From positions 310,001 to 374,000 of the forward strand of contig CAWIQF010000015.1 in the NCBI GenBank assembly GCA_963838205.1: a stretch of DNA of 64,000 nt, read 5' to 3'. The notes beneath the pieces were generated by a model. It had not been told where the DNA came from. It ran no database searches and worked only from the letters and a program-made list of their open reading frames with translations. This DNA is from CAIVVT01 sp963838205 (GTDB lineage: Bacteria; Acidobacteriota; Terriglobia; Bryobacterales; Bryobacteraceae). Positions 43,202-51,556 of this stretch are shown piece by piece. Both the position numbers and the translations under genes were made by a program. How positions within the stretch are numbered: position 1 is the first letter of the stretch; every line of letters starts with the position of its first letter.

Positions 43202-44566
43202 ATGAATCCATTTCGACATCACACCAAGCGTACGCGCCGGGCATACATCGTCCAGGGTCTGGCCTTCGGCGACGAAGGTAAGGGATCGATGGTCGACTAT
43301 TTGTGCCGCGCGCATGATGCTCCGCTGGTGGTGCGCTTCAACGGAGGGCCGCAAAGCGCCCGCCACGTGGTCCAGCCCGACGGCAGCCACCACGCTTTCC
43401 ACCAATTCGGAAGTGGGATGTTCATCCCCGAAGTTTGCACCTTTATTTCGAAGTACGTCCTGGTCGACCCCTTCTCGCTGATGAAGGAAGCCGAAGCGCT
43501 GGAAAGAAAGGGGATCCGCTACACTCAGGAGCGTTTGTTCATCGATCCGGAATGCCTCATCGTGACCCCCTATCACCAGTACGCCAACCGCATCCAGGAG
43601 TTGGTACGGGGCGTTAACCGCCACGGCTCCACTGGGTATGGCGTTGGCGAAACCCGCCGGGACGCGCTGCTGTGGGGCACCTATATTCAGGTGAAGGACA
43701 TCCTGTCGGACGCGCCGGCGCTGGGCATGCTGGACGACATCCGGGTTCACAAGCTGAAGCAGCTCCGCGAGTATTGGGGCGTCAACAAGGAAGCCGACGC
43801 GCTGTTGACTGAACTCTCCAGCGAAGACCCGCGCCGGGTCGCCGAGTTCTACCGCTTGTTTGCCCAGGGGATTCAGCCCATGACCTGGGCCTCGGCGGTC
43901 GAGTCGTTCCCCGACGCCAACATGATCTTCGAGGGCACGGCGGGCGCGCTGCTCGATGAGACGCATGGTTTCACACCCTACGTCACGCCCTCCAACACCA
44001 CTTTCGACAACGCCCTCGAGTTGTGCGATGAGGCCCAACTGTCGCCCGTGCGAATCGGCGTGTTGCGAACGCATTTCACACGCCACGGCGCAGGCCCCTT
44101 CGTATCCGAGGATCGCAACCTCGCCTTCCCGGACCACAACGTCCGCTCGAAATGGCAAGGGGAGCTGCGTTTCGGGCATTTCGACCTCGTGGCGGCCCGC
44201 TATGCCATCAATTGCTGTGGCGGAATCGACGGCCTGGCGCTGACCCACCTGGACTGCATGGAGTCTCCCTTCACCTATGTGGATGAGTACCGCGATTCGC
44301 ATGGGTTCACTTCCGCGCTGCTCAAACCGGACGCCCGGGCGCTGTTTGAAACCGAGCCCGCGGGGCTGAAAAGCGAGCCGGTCGAGGACCAGGCCGGACT
44401 GGTGCGTTTCATCGAGCAGCGCCTCGAGTGCAAGGTGCTCTACAGCTCTTTCGGCCCGACTTACCAGGACAAGGCCATTCTGCGGCCCGATATCGTTCCG
44501 GCCGTGGCGGCGCAGGCCACAATTGGTGAGATGCCGTTCGCAATGCCCAAACAGATCGCGGGCTAG
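43202..44566 (+). CDS. divergent adenylosuccinate synthetase-like protein
   Basis: A 454-residue member of the PurA fold. The P-loop-like element reads FGDEGKGSMVDYL (Asp 24 as the probable catalytic base), but the next motif is unusual: canonical PurA has a GGxNAGHT loop, here NGGPQSARHVV, followed by HHAFHQFGSGMF. STGYGVGETRRDA replaces the usual GRGIGP-type loop. The gene stands alone, not in a purine cluster, and is likely a paralogue acting on a modified or different nucleotide (inferred). GTP and IMP-like binding are expected from the family. Confidence 0.75.
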   Translation: MNPFRHHTKRTRRAYIVQGLAFGDEGKGSMVDYLCRAHDAPLVVRFNGGPQSARHVVQPDGSHHAFHQFGSGMFIPEVCTFISKYVLVDPFSLMKEAEALERKGIRYTQERLFIDPECLIVTPYHQYANRIQELVRGVNRHGSTGYGVGETRRDALLWGTYIQVKDILSDAPALGMLDDIRVHKLKQLREYWGVNKEADALLTELSSEDPRRVAEFYRLFAQGIQPMTWASAVESFPDANMIFEGTAGALLDETHGFTPYVTPSNTTFDNALELCDEAQLSPVRIGVLRTHFTRHGAGPFVSEDRNLAFPDHNVRSKWQGELRFGHFDLVAARYAINCCGGIDGLALTHLDCMESPFTYVDEYRDSHGFTSALLKPDARALFETEPAGLKSEPVEDQAGLVRFIEQRLECKVLYSSFGPTYQDKAILRPDIVPAVAAQATIGEMPFAMPKQIAG

Positions 44567-44861
44567 CTGCCTGCCGCCAGTACTAGATTACTGCCAGTAC
44601 CAAGACTGGCTTGGGAAAGCCAGCAGGTGCTTTCTTCTGTCTCCAACTCACTAAAAACAAATGGGTTGATCGCACGACCCAATTCCTGACCAGCTTTGGC
44701 GGGACCATTTCCCGGCACGCCGGCGCCTTTTAGGGCGTTTGGGGAACTAGTACGTGAGTCAATTTAAATTACGAGAAATTAAGCCTTTTGTCCTATTTCC
44801 ATCGCAATATGCCGCCCTTACTATTCAGAAGTAGTTGAATTTGCTCAGGAGGCAATGGCAC

Positions 44862-45488
44862 ATGTTTAGCGCCGAACTCCAGATTGCGGTGAGTTTCAGC
44901 CTGGTTCTGGGAGCGATCTTTGGTGCGCTCCTATGTTCCTATATGCGGCTCGGACGAAACCGCCTGTTGCCCAGCGAGGCTGCATTTCAGGCTTGCCTGG
45001 AATTGCGCGAGAAGCTCGAAATGCTGCAGCAAGCGCTTCAGGCCGACGTCCTTTGCGCTCCGCATCCCACGCGCACAGATGTCCCGGCCCGAGTGGCCGG
45101 CCGCCCTGTGCCGGTCGGGCCCGCCCGCGCCGCTCTCCCGGCTGGGGTGGAATATGACCCGCCGGTGTCGTCGAAGAATCTTCCCAACCTGGCGGCGTGG
45201 CGCCGCATTGAAAAGCCGCAGGCCTTGGCACATCACGTCGCCCGCAGCCCCCGGCCCGGGGAAACGGAACTGGTCGCCCCGGTCCGCCGGCGCACCCGTG
45301 GAGCGGACCGCCCGGCCGCTATCGATGCGCGGATCGCCCAGGAGATCGTGTTGCGCCATTTCGGCGTCGCCATGAATCCGCTATCCGGGTCAGCCGCCGC
45401 CAGCGCCGATCTGACCGGCAAGCTCCTCCGCATGCCGGTTTCGCACGTCGGCGAGCCCCCCTGCGACGAACGGCGCTCCTTCGCCTGA
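44862..45488 (+). CDS. membrane protein of an unnamed family, paralogue 1
   Basis: A 208-residue protein from ATG 44862 (AGGAGG ten bases upstream). Residues 6-27 form one membrane span (LQIAVSFSLVLGAIFGALLC). After a variable part come three segments shared with the gene at 46798: YDPPVSSKNLPNLAAWRR; PVRRRTRGADR-x4-IDARIAQEIVLRHF; and TGKLLRMP near the C-terminus. No known domain recognised. A strong terminator follows at 45537. The preceding 295-base gap is AT-rich near its end (AATTTAAATT) and probably holds the promoter. Confidence 0.7.
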   Translation: MFSAELQIAVSFSLVLGAIFGALLCSYMRLGRNRLLPSEAAFQACLELREKLEMLQQALQADVLCAPHPTRTDVPARVAGRPVPVGPARAALPAGVEYDPPVSSKNLPNLAAWRRIEKPQALAHHVARSPRPGETELVAPVRRRTRGADRPAAIDARIAQEIVLRHFGVAMNPLSGSAAASADLTGKLLRMPVSHVGEPPCDERRSFA

Positions 45489-45536
45489 TTGAAGAGTTTG
45501 GCATCCGGCACTCCGGTGCTCGAATCCGCCCTCAGC

Positions 45537-45567
45537 AAAGCCCGCCTTCCCCCGAGGCGGGCTTTTT
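45537..45567 (+). terminator. Rho-independent terminator after paralogue 1
   Basis: AAAGCCCGCCT - TCCCCCG - AGGCGGGCTTTTT: an eight-base GC stem plus A/T pairs and a run of five T on the plus strand. Confidence 0.85.
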
Positions 45568-45654
45568 CACGCGAGCCGCGGCCGAGGAGTTCCTTCCGGG
45601 CCGCCCCACACCGGCGCGCAGACCATTCCATCGATCTGAAAGATAGCAGGACCG

Positions 45655-45957
45655 CTAGCACGCCAGCGAATTGAATGAATACTGAGGGCTCGCCCCGGAC
45701 GGGCTGAGCCCATCCAGTGCCTCGAGCGTCATCCACAATTCGTGACAGACGCGCCTCAACGCTGGATTACTCGCGTCGGAATGGACCTCCGGCGAACTAC
45801 ATTTCGGTGCATTTCTCCGCACCCGGCCGAGCAGAGTGATCACACCCATCAGGTCCACCTGCTGTCCGGCCTGGATGCGCTCCAGTGTGCTGATGGCGAA
45901 TCCCAATGCACCGGATGCCGCGTCCAGTTCGGCGAGGATTCTGTGCTCTTGCTTCAT
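45655..45957 (-). CDS. small cytosolic protein, unknown
   Basis: A 100-residue frame with an excellent ribosome-binding site (GGGAGGTGACCTT before ATG 45957). The sequence (HRILAELDAASGALGFAISTLERIQAG ... VITLLGRVRR) looks like helices. No family recognised. Its ATG overlaps the stop of a 69-codon frame (45954-46163), so the two look translationally coupled. Oriented against the flanking paralogue genes. Confidence 0.55.
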   Translation of the reverse strand: MKQEHRILAELDAASGALGFAISTLERIQAGQQVDLMGVITLLGRVRRNAPKCSSPEVHSDASNPALRRVCHELWMTLEALDGLSPSGASPQYSFNSLAC

Positions 45958-46163
45958 AAGGTCACCTCCCGAGTCGATCTTCCGAAAAGGTTCGACCTGC
46001 CCGCGCGGATCTGCAGATTCTCATGCTCATTGAACAAGCTGTTTCTAATGGTTCGCGAGCTTGTCGGGACGGCGGTGTTAGCCGCGGTCCAGCGGCTTGA
46101 GTGAGCCGCTCGCGTGGCGCTGCCTGAATCCAGCAGCGAAATCCCGATCCATGAATTCCTCAT
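45954..46163 (-). CDS. small protein coupled to the preceding one, unknown
   Basis: A 69-residue frame with GGGAGG about nine bases before its ATG (46163) and an ATGA overlap with the next gene. The sequence is Ser/Thr/Arg-rich with no recognisable domain; it may be a leader peptide rather than a stable protein. Support comes only from the ribosome-binding site and overlap. Confidence 0.4.
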   Translation of the reverse strand: MRNSWIGISLLDSGSATRAAHSSRWTAANTAVPTSSRTIRNSLFNEHENLQIRAGRSNLFGRSTREVTL

Positions 46164-46797
46164 TAGTTTTTCCTCCCGGAAGTGCCATAATCCGCCGCAC
46201 TGAAAAAGTAACTTTTGTGAGAGCAGACCCCTGCCTGCTACCTTGCGGGACCTGTCTCTCGATGTCTTGGAAGGACTTCAATGGAAGGAATACGGATCGT
46301 ATTTCCTTCTAGTGGAAGCCTGGTCAACTGCCCTCCCTTGTGCACGAGACAGACCAATTTCAATCCGAGCGGAGCTGTTTCTCTGGATTGGGACTGGATC
46401 GAGGTCCGTTGATGTGCGGACAATCGGGTGTCAGATTTCGGGCGCCAACGATCGACAACCGAGGATGCAAATAACACGCGCGCGAGGCGCATCCCACGGG
46501 AATCGCCGCGCACGTTGAAAATGACTCCCCGATGGCCTCTTTCAGTTTCAACAGTGCCAGAGTCGGTCGATGCAGAGTAGACGGATCGCGTCCCGGTGCA
46601 GATTGTGCATGTTCGGTGACAGATCGTGCATGTTTTGGCACAGATCTTGCCCCAAAGCCTCCAACGGTACCCCGTATCTCCGTACTGGAGCGGGTTCCGG
46701 CGCTTGGCCAGCCCCGTGCATAGATTCGGATGCGACGCTCCTAAACGGAGGAAGACGATTGGGAGCCCGCGGAATGTGACCTGGGAGGAAAAGGCAC
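46164..46797. repeat. gap holding a 21-bp tandem repeat (46599-46650)
   Basis: CAGATTGTGCATGTTCGGTGA is followed directly by CAGATCGTGCATGTTTTGGCA and a third partial copy CAGATCTTG. No gene supported in this 634-base stretch; a 43-codon frame at 46281 has a plausible ribosome-binding site but no family. Confidence 0.5.
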
Positions 46798-47301
46798 ATG
46801 AGTGGAGTAGAAGTCTATATTGTTGTGAGTTCCAGCTTTGTTCTGGGAGCGATCCTCGGAGCGATTTTTTACAATTGTGTGCGCAGCGTACGCACTGGTA
46901 GCCCGGCTCTGGCGCCGGTCAAGGCCGTCTTGCCCTTTCGGGCCGCTCTCTGCTCTGTCGCCACCTACGATCCGCCAGTGTGTTCGAAGCTGCTTCCCGA
47001 CTTGAGTGCCTGGCGCCGGCTTCATACGCCGCCAGCTCCTGCGCATATCGTCGCCTGGCGCCTCCACCCATCGGAGGAGGAGATGATCGCGCCGGTCCGA
47101 CGGCGTGCCCGCGGCACAGGGCGATTGGGGGTGATCGATGCGCAGACGGCCCAGGACATCCTTTTGCGCTACTTTGACACCCCTATACCTGCGCTGCCCC
47201 GGCCAGCCGTCAACGCCGTTCAGTCCGGCAAACTCATCCGCATGCCTGCCGCGAGAGTCTCCACGCCCGTCCAAATCGTGCCCCACTCTCGCGCCAGCTA
47301 G
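46798..47301 (+). CDS. membrane protein of an unnamed family, paralogue 2
   Basis: A 167-residue protein whose leader (GGGAGGAAAAGGCAC before ATG) resembles that of paralogue 1 at 44862. One N-terminal span (VEVYIVVSSSFVLGAILGAIF), then the shared segments YDPPVCSKLLPDLSAWRR, PVRRRARGTGR-x4-IDAQTAQDILLRYF and SGKLIRMP. The linker between span and first motif is shorter than in paralogue 1 by about 40 residues. Function unknown; the conserved basic and IDA-AQ motifs suggest a shared partner. A terminator follows at 47350. Confidence 0.7.
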   Translation: MSGVEVYIVVSSSFVLGAILGAIFYNCVRSVRTGSPALAPVKAVLPFRAALCSVATYDPPVCSKLLPDLSAWRRLHTPPAPAHIVAWRLHPSEEEMIAPVRRRARGTGRLGVIDAQTAQDILLRYFDTPIPALPRPAVNAVQSGKLIRMPAARVSTPVQIVPHSRAS

Positions 47302-47349
47302 CAGCAGCCATCCGGAGCGCTGCCAATCGGCGCGCTCCGGGTCGGCTGC

Positions 47350-47378
47350 GGCCCGCCTCCAAAGAAGACGGGCCTTTT
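47350..47378 (+). terminator. Rho-independent terminator after paralogue 2
   Basis: GGCCCG (47350-47355) pairs with CGGGCC (47369-47374), followed by TTTT. Confidence 0.6.
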
Positions 47379-47552
47379 CGCCCGTGCCTCAGCGCGGACG
47401 CGTTCACAGTCCCGGCTCCATCGCGCTTCGGCAGCCCCTCGCCCGCCTTCCGCCTGTGTGCAGGCGCATGCTAAGAGTCGCGGAACTCATCCTTCTTTTG
47501 ACGTGCGCAATGCAGGTTCCCGGGCCGGGCTTTGCGATAACATGAGGGTGGA

Positions 47553-47933
47553 ATGAGGGACGATTTTCGCCGCTTTCCGGTCAACGATCCATTCGGGCGC
47601 ACGTGGGACGCGGAGTTCCGCTGGCAGCAGAATGCGATTTCCATCCGGCACGCCGATGCGGTCGATTGCAAATATTATTTGTCGAGCGCCGGCGAACGGC
47701 GCGAACTCGTGGTCAGCCTACCGCACGCCGCCCTGTTGTCGGTGGCCCGGGAGACGGAACGCGAGTTGAGCGACGCCTGGGTACTCAAGCTGGCCGGGCT
47801 GCACGTCGAACGGATGGTCTCCACGTGGGAAGACATGGATCGGACGATTGCAGTCGTTTCTCGGCAGCAATTGGCAGCCTACAACAAGACTTTATCGGAG
47901 GCTGCCTCCCAGGTTGGCGACGCCCGCCGCTGA
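47553..47933 (+). CDS. conserved protein of unknown function
   Basis: A 126-residue cytosolic protein from ATG 47553 with GAGGGTGG upstream. Start MRDDFRRFPVNDPFGRTWDAEFRWQQNAISIRHAD (key segment only: Asn-Asp-Pro-Phe-Gly, Trp-Gln-Gln-Asn) is typical of a short Acidobacterial family as I remember it; the C-terminal half is helical and polar. No catalytic motif seen. Confidence 0.6.
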   Translation: MRDDFRRFPVNDPFGRTWDAEFRWQQNAISIRHADAVDCKYYLSSAGERRELVVSLPHAALLSVARETERELSDAWVLKLAGLHVERMVSTWEDMDRTIAVVSRQQLAAYNKTLSEAASQVGDARR

Positions 47934-48040
47934 GGAGCACGGACGAGGCCCGGCGAGACTCTGGTAAGGGGTCAATTCCCGTGGTATATTGCTCGCGAGT
48001 CTCGAGTTGCTCGCGAGTCTGACAGGGAGGACGAAGGAAC

Positions 48041-48299
48041 ATGCTCAGCTCGCCCTGAATGCGACGCGGTCCTGGAAGTCGCCGAAGCGGAATTAGAGGA
48101 AGGGGGGACCATCAGCTGCGAAGAATGCGGCGCCAACCTGGTAGTCGTCACAACCGATCCGGCGATTGAACTCAAGGTCGAAGGCGAGGAAGACCTCGAA
48201 GAAGACGAGGATTTCGAAGATGAACTCGACGGCGAGGAAGCCGAACTCGACGACGAGGAAGAGGCCGGCGAAGAGGACGATGAGGATTGGCCGCACTGA
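48041..48299 (+). pseudogene. LysW-like zinc-ribbon carrier protein with one-base frameshift
   Basis: ATG 48041 has an excellent GGGAGG upstream but meets TGA after five codons. Removing one C (at 48051) restores MLSCPECDAVLEV, a second CEEC pair, NLVVV, and a long run of Glu and Asp ending EDDEDWPH, about 85 residues. This is the layout of LysW-type amino-group carrier proteins (two CxxC ribbons, acidic tail ending near EDWG). The acidic run is longer than in classical LysW. The frame is intact from 48053 to the stop at 48297-48299. A sequencing error or a +1 frameshift at CCC-TGA would both restore it. No lysine or arginine genes are near. Confidence 0.7.
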
Positions 48300-48657
48300 T
48301 CTTGGCCTGCTGTTGGCTTTGGCAGCGGGGCTGGCAGCCCCTACCGGCGCCCTCGCGGGCCCGAAGACGGAGGCTTACGCCGTCGTGGCCGGCACGGTCT
48401 TCCGGGAGCCGGGTTTCGCGTTGCACGGCGCCGAAGTGCGACTGCAGGTGAAGACCCCGCCCGAGGGCGTGAAGCGTCCCAAGCCGCAAAAAGCAGTCAG
48501 CGACGGGCGCGGCGAGTTCGCCTTCCGCGTTCCGGCCGGCAAGGCGGAATACACGATCAGCGTCCAGGCCGCCGGTTTCGTTGGCGAACAAAAGCCGGCG
48601 AGTGTAACAGCCGATGAGCGCGTTAACGTCTATTTTGAATTGAGAGCCGTTAAATGA
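48280..48657 (+). CDS. exported carboxypeptidase-regulatory-like domain protein
   Basis: A 125-residue protein from ATG 48280, overlapping the end of the LysW-like frame by 20 bases. Signal peptide about 1-25 (LLLALAAGLAAPTGALA), then one CarboxypepD_reg-type beta-sandwich (VVAGTVFREPGFALHGAEVRL ... DGRGEFAFRVPAG ... YTISVQAAGF). Such domains are common in envelope proteins; role unknown. It begins 13 bases before the next, similar gene ends its leader. Confidence 0.65.
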   Translation: MRIGRTDLGLLLALAAGLAAPTGALAGPKTEAYAVVAGTVFREPGFALHGAEVRLQVKTPPEGVKRPKPQKAVSDGRGEFAFRVPAGKAEYTISVQAAGFVGEQKPASVTADERVNVYFELRAVK

Positions 48658-48670
48658 CAGGGAGGTTCCG

Positions 48671-49078
48671 ATGCGCCGCAGATTGATCGTTCTGGGACTG
48701 GCCACCGTGCTGTTGGCCGCCATGGCCGCGGCCTTCCAGTGGACCACGGACAAGAAGACCAAGGCCAGGGACAAGAACCATCGCGATGTGATCGGCCAGG
48801 TGACGCTGCCCGACGACGGCCCGGCCGTCGGGGCGGTCGTCAAATTGAAGAATCTCCACAGTCTCGAGGTTCATTCCTTTATCACCCAGACCGACGGAAA
48901 GTACAGCTTCCAGAATCTCAGCTCGCACATCGACTACGAACTGCGGGCCGACTTCAAGGACCTGACCAGCGGCGGCCACAAACTGTTGACCTACGATACG
49001 CGCCTCGACCCGGTCATTAACCTCAAGCTCGAACCGGCGAAGAAGCCGGGCTCGCAGAAGCCGGAAGAAGAAAAGTAG
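48671..49078 (+). CDS. exported protein with carboxypeptidase-regulatory-like fold
   Basis: A 135-residue protein: GGGAGG precedes ATG 48671; residues 5-22 form a signal or anchor; the body is a small beta-sandwich (DVIGQVTLPDDGPAVGAVVKL ... TQTDGKYSFQNL ... YELRADF). It is related in fold to the preceding gene and separated by 13 bases, so they form a two-gene unit. Lysine-rich tail. Substrate unknown. Confidence 0.65.
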   Translation: MRRRLIVLGLATVLLAAMAAAFQWTTDKKTKARDKNHRDVIGQVTLPDDGPAVGAVVKLKNLHSLEVHSFITQTDGKYSFQNLSSHIDYELRADFKDLTSGGHKLLTYDTRLDPVINLKLEPAKKPGSQKPEEEK

Positions 49079-49128
49079 CCCAAGTTAAACGTGGAATCGC
49101 CGCGCCGGCGCCGGGAAGCTGCCGTGAT

Positions 49129-49482
49129 TTACCGGTTGCCCATATTCAAAACGAGCAGCCCGCAGAAAATGAGAGCCAGCCCGGCGCATTTGCGGCGCGT
49201 CATCGGCTCGCCGAAAAACAGCCGCGACCATAGCAAGGTCCAGATATAACCTAGCGAGACCATTGGAAACAGGATCGACAACTCGCCCTGGCGCAGCCCC
49301 AGGTAATAGAAGACGAACGAAATCAGATACATTGCCACGCCCGCGCCCAGGCGCCAGTTGTACACCAGCGTCTTCCAATCGAGACGCAGCCGCCCCGCGC
49401 CCCATTTCAGAAAGACCGCGCCGAACGAGCCCAGAAACGACGCCAGAAACACCCACAGGATCGACTCGAGCGGCGTCTTCAT
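49129..49482 (-). CDS. four-TM DMT/SMR-like transporter subunit
   Basis: A 117-residue membrane protein with four spans, built like one half of an EamA/SMR transporter (WVFLASFLGSFGAVFLKWGAGR, MYLISFVFYYLGLRQGELSILFPMVSLGYIWTLLWS, key segments). A Gly-Glu-Leu-Ser-Ile-Leu-Phe-Pro loop is shared with its partner upstream. It overlaps the partner by four bases (ATGA), which suggests a heterodimer of the EmrE or ArnE/ArnF kind. The substrate is unknown. Confidence 0.75.
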   Translation of the reverse strand: MKTPLESILWVFLASFLGSFGAVFLKWGAGRLRLDWKTLVYNWRLGAGVAMYLISFVFYYLGLRQGELSILFPMVSLGYIWTLLWSRLFFGEPMTRRKCAGLALIFCGLLVLNMGNR

Positions 49483-49907
49483 CGCTTCTTGCGCTCCAAT
49501 CCGAGCAGCGCCACGCCGCAGCAGATCAGGCCCACGCCCGCCACCTTCCACACGTTCAGCGTCTCGTGGAAGGCGACCACGCTGAGTGCGACCACCCACA
49601 CGTAAGTCAGCGAGATCACCGGATACAGCAGGCTCAGTTCGCCGTCCCTCAGCGCCAGGATCAGCAGCACCGTGCTCGCGCCGTAGCATGCCAGGCCCGC
49701 CCACAGCGGGTAATTCGTGATCAGCGCCGCCACGCTCAGACCGCCCGCGGGCGCAGTGAACATCGCATGGCTGGTGCTGGTCTTGATCAGGAACTGCGCC
49801 GCGACGCCGAACAGCGTGCACAGAAACACCATCGTCAGCGACTGCCGGTGTGAAAACCGGAACGGCACTGCGGGCTGAACTGAGTTGGGCAAGACGGGGC
49901 TCGACAT
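49479..49907 (-). CDS. four-TM DMT/SMR-like transporter subunit (partner)
   Basis: A 142-residue protein, start ATG 49907, with a 27-residue polar lead and four spans (TMVFLCTLFGVAAQFLIKT, LWAGLACYGASTVLLILALRDGELSLLYPVISLTYVWV, key segments). It carries the same GELS-LLYP loop as the next gene. As in ArnE/ArnF and other paired SMR proteins, two different halves are probably assembled in opposite or parallel orientation. It follows a frameshifted secreted gene by two bases. Confidence 0.72.
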   Translation of the reverse strand: MSSPVLPNSVQPAVPFRFSHRQSLTMVFLCTLFGVAAQFLIKTSTSHAMFTAPAGGLSVAALITNYPLWAGLACYGASTVLLILALRDGELSLLYPVISLTYVWVVALSVVAFHETLNVWKVAGVGLICCGVALLGLERKKR

Positions 49908-49909
49908 TG

Positions 49910-50772
49910 TTAGTAGTGTAACTGGCCGGGCGGTGGTTCGACAGCGGCCGGGCGCGGCTCCGGACGGCATGCGCCCGCCGCCACGGCAAACGCCGCCGCC
50001 TGGTGCCACGCGTTGCCTTCGCGCCGTTCGATGCGAAAGGATTTCGACCCAACATCGACCGAGATGCGCCAGCCTGCAACCGCCGTGCCGGCCGCTGGCC
50101 GAGGCCGCGTCGCGCTGGCTTCGCGCACCGTCCAGGCGTCGCCTCCGGTTGAACGATTCGAGCGTCGCATAGCGCCCCGCGCCGGGCCGTCCCCGGTCCA
50201 CCGCCGCCATCCCCTGCGTCGCCGATTCGAAGTGCAGGCTTTCGATCAGCCCCACCGCGCCCTCCTCGAACAACGGCAGCCGCTTCCAGCTTTTTCCTCC
50301 ATCGGTGGTCCGCAACAGAAAAGGATCGCGCGCCAGCGTGCCGGCCGTGCGCCCCGCTACGTACCCCGTGGCCGCGTCCGGGAACTGCACCAGGTCCAGC
50401 GCCACTCCGCGCAGCCGCGCGCTTGGCTCGCTCCACGACCGCCCTTCGTCTTCGCTCACCATGAGCAGCGACCACAGCGTCGCCGTCTCGCTATGGAAGT
50501 TGCCCGCGACAAACACCTTCGAGCCCGCCGGCTCGATCGCGGCCAGTTCCAGGTACACCGGGCACGGCTCGTCCTCGCTGCATGTCAAGCCGAAATCGTT
50601 CAGCTCCCGCATCGGCACACTGGGCCTCGAGCACGATCGGCTGGCCCGTGTAGTTGTAGACCGGCGCGGGCGCGATAGTGGGCGCAATAGTGGGCGCAGG
50701 AGTGGGTGCGGCCGGCGGCGCCTGCCCCCAGGCCGTCAACGCGAACGCGAGCATGAGCATCCACCGGCGCAC
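49910..50772 (-). pseudogene. exported BNR/Asp-box (Ycf48-like) protein with two frameshifts
   Basis: Three frames in turn encode one protein. From GTG 50772 a signal peptide and Ala/Pro/Thr linker (MRRWMLMLAFALTAWGQA...) run to EAQCA; removal of one extra G near 50611 continues into MRELNDFGLTCSEDEPCP ... MVSEDEGRSWS ... LRTTDGGKSWKRL; removal of one extra C near 50145 continues as GGDAWTVREAS ... to the stop at 49910. The SxDxGxxW-type repeats are Asp-boxes of beta-propellers. The full protein would be about 286 residues. The frame changes are single inserted bases, so sequencing error is as likely as decay. Confidence 0.7.
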
Positions 50773-50907
50773 GAAGCTGATTCTAGCTGTTCTGAATGAC
50801 GAACAGACAAACACCGGCCGGCCGCCATTCGGTCCAGACGCTGGACGACAATCAAATTGTCGAGGTCTTAACCAGACCGGCTTACGACGCCATGCGCAAG
50901 GCCCGGT

Positions 50908-51327
50908 TCAGACCGCCGGAGGCGCTTCGAACAGAGCCTGGACGCTGGGGCGGCCCAGCACGATAAGGGTGCATACGCCGATGGCCGTGCCGAAGGGCAC
51001 GTGCAGGCAACTCAAGCAGGCGACGATCACACAAAATGTTCGATGACGGCGATCCCGGATGCAGCGGCCGGCCCAGTAGGTGAGGAAAGTGATGGACAGG
51101 CCAATGAACAGAACCAAGAGGCCGATGCAGAGGAACATCAGCCCCAGGAATCGCGGGTCGCTGGGGTTACCCCGCGTGGGGGGCATCACGCCCGAGGCGA
51201 ACCACGCGCCCAGCCCGATGTAAATCAAAGCAAATAGCGAGAAAAAACCGGTCGTCCCGGCCATGATGTAGTAGCTCAGTTTCAGCAGGAACAGATGTTC
51301 CTGATCGCGATCAACAAGTTCGCCCAC
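50908..51327 (-). CDS. membrane protein of unknown function
   Basis: A 139-residue protein from GTG 51327 with AAGGAG upstream. Three or four hydrophobic segments (residues 20-45, 65-90, 100-130); the N-terminus is acidic (MGELVDRDQEHLFLLK). The pattern with a central GLSITFLTYWAGRCIRDRRHRTFC is familiar from many Acidobacteriota and Planctomycetota proteins without an assigned function. Confidence 0.65.
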   Translation of the reverse strand: MGELVDRDQEHLFLLKLSYYIMAGTTGFFSLFALIYIGLGAWFASGVMPPTRGNPSDPRFLGLMFLCIGLLVLFIGLSITFLTYWAGRCIRDRRHRTFCVIVACLSCLHVPFGTAIGVCTLIVLGRPSVQALFEAPPAV

Positions 51328-51556
51328 GGCACGCTCCTTAGGTTCGGCACCATTCTACGCCCACCGCCGCGCCGGAGACTCGGCCCGCTGTGCCGGAGGG
51401 CACGCCGAAAGTCGGCGATTTGCAGTCCGGTTTCGGCTTCGCTACACTAGGTGGTTGTCGCCCCGCGCTTCAGTGGCACGAGAGTGCTTGCGCGCGGGTG
51501 CTGTCCTCCCGGACCGCTTCCCCAAAAGCCCCGGCGAATTTCAAAGGAACACGAAT

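Noticed and set aside
46281..46412. 43-codon plus-strand frame with a fair ribosome-binding site
   Set aside because: Too short and without family or context to support it.
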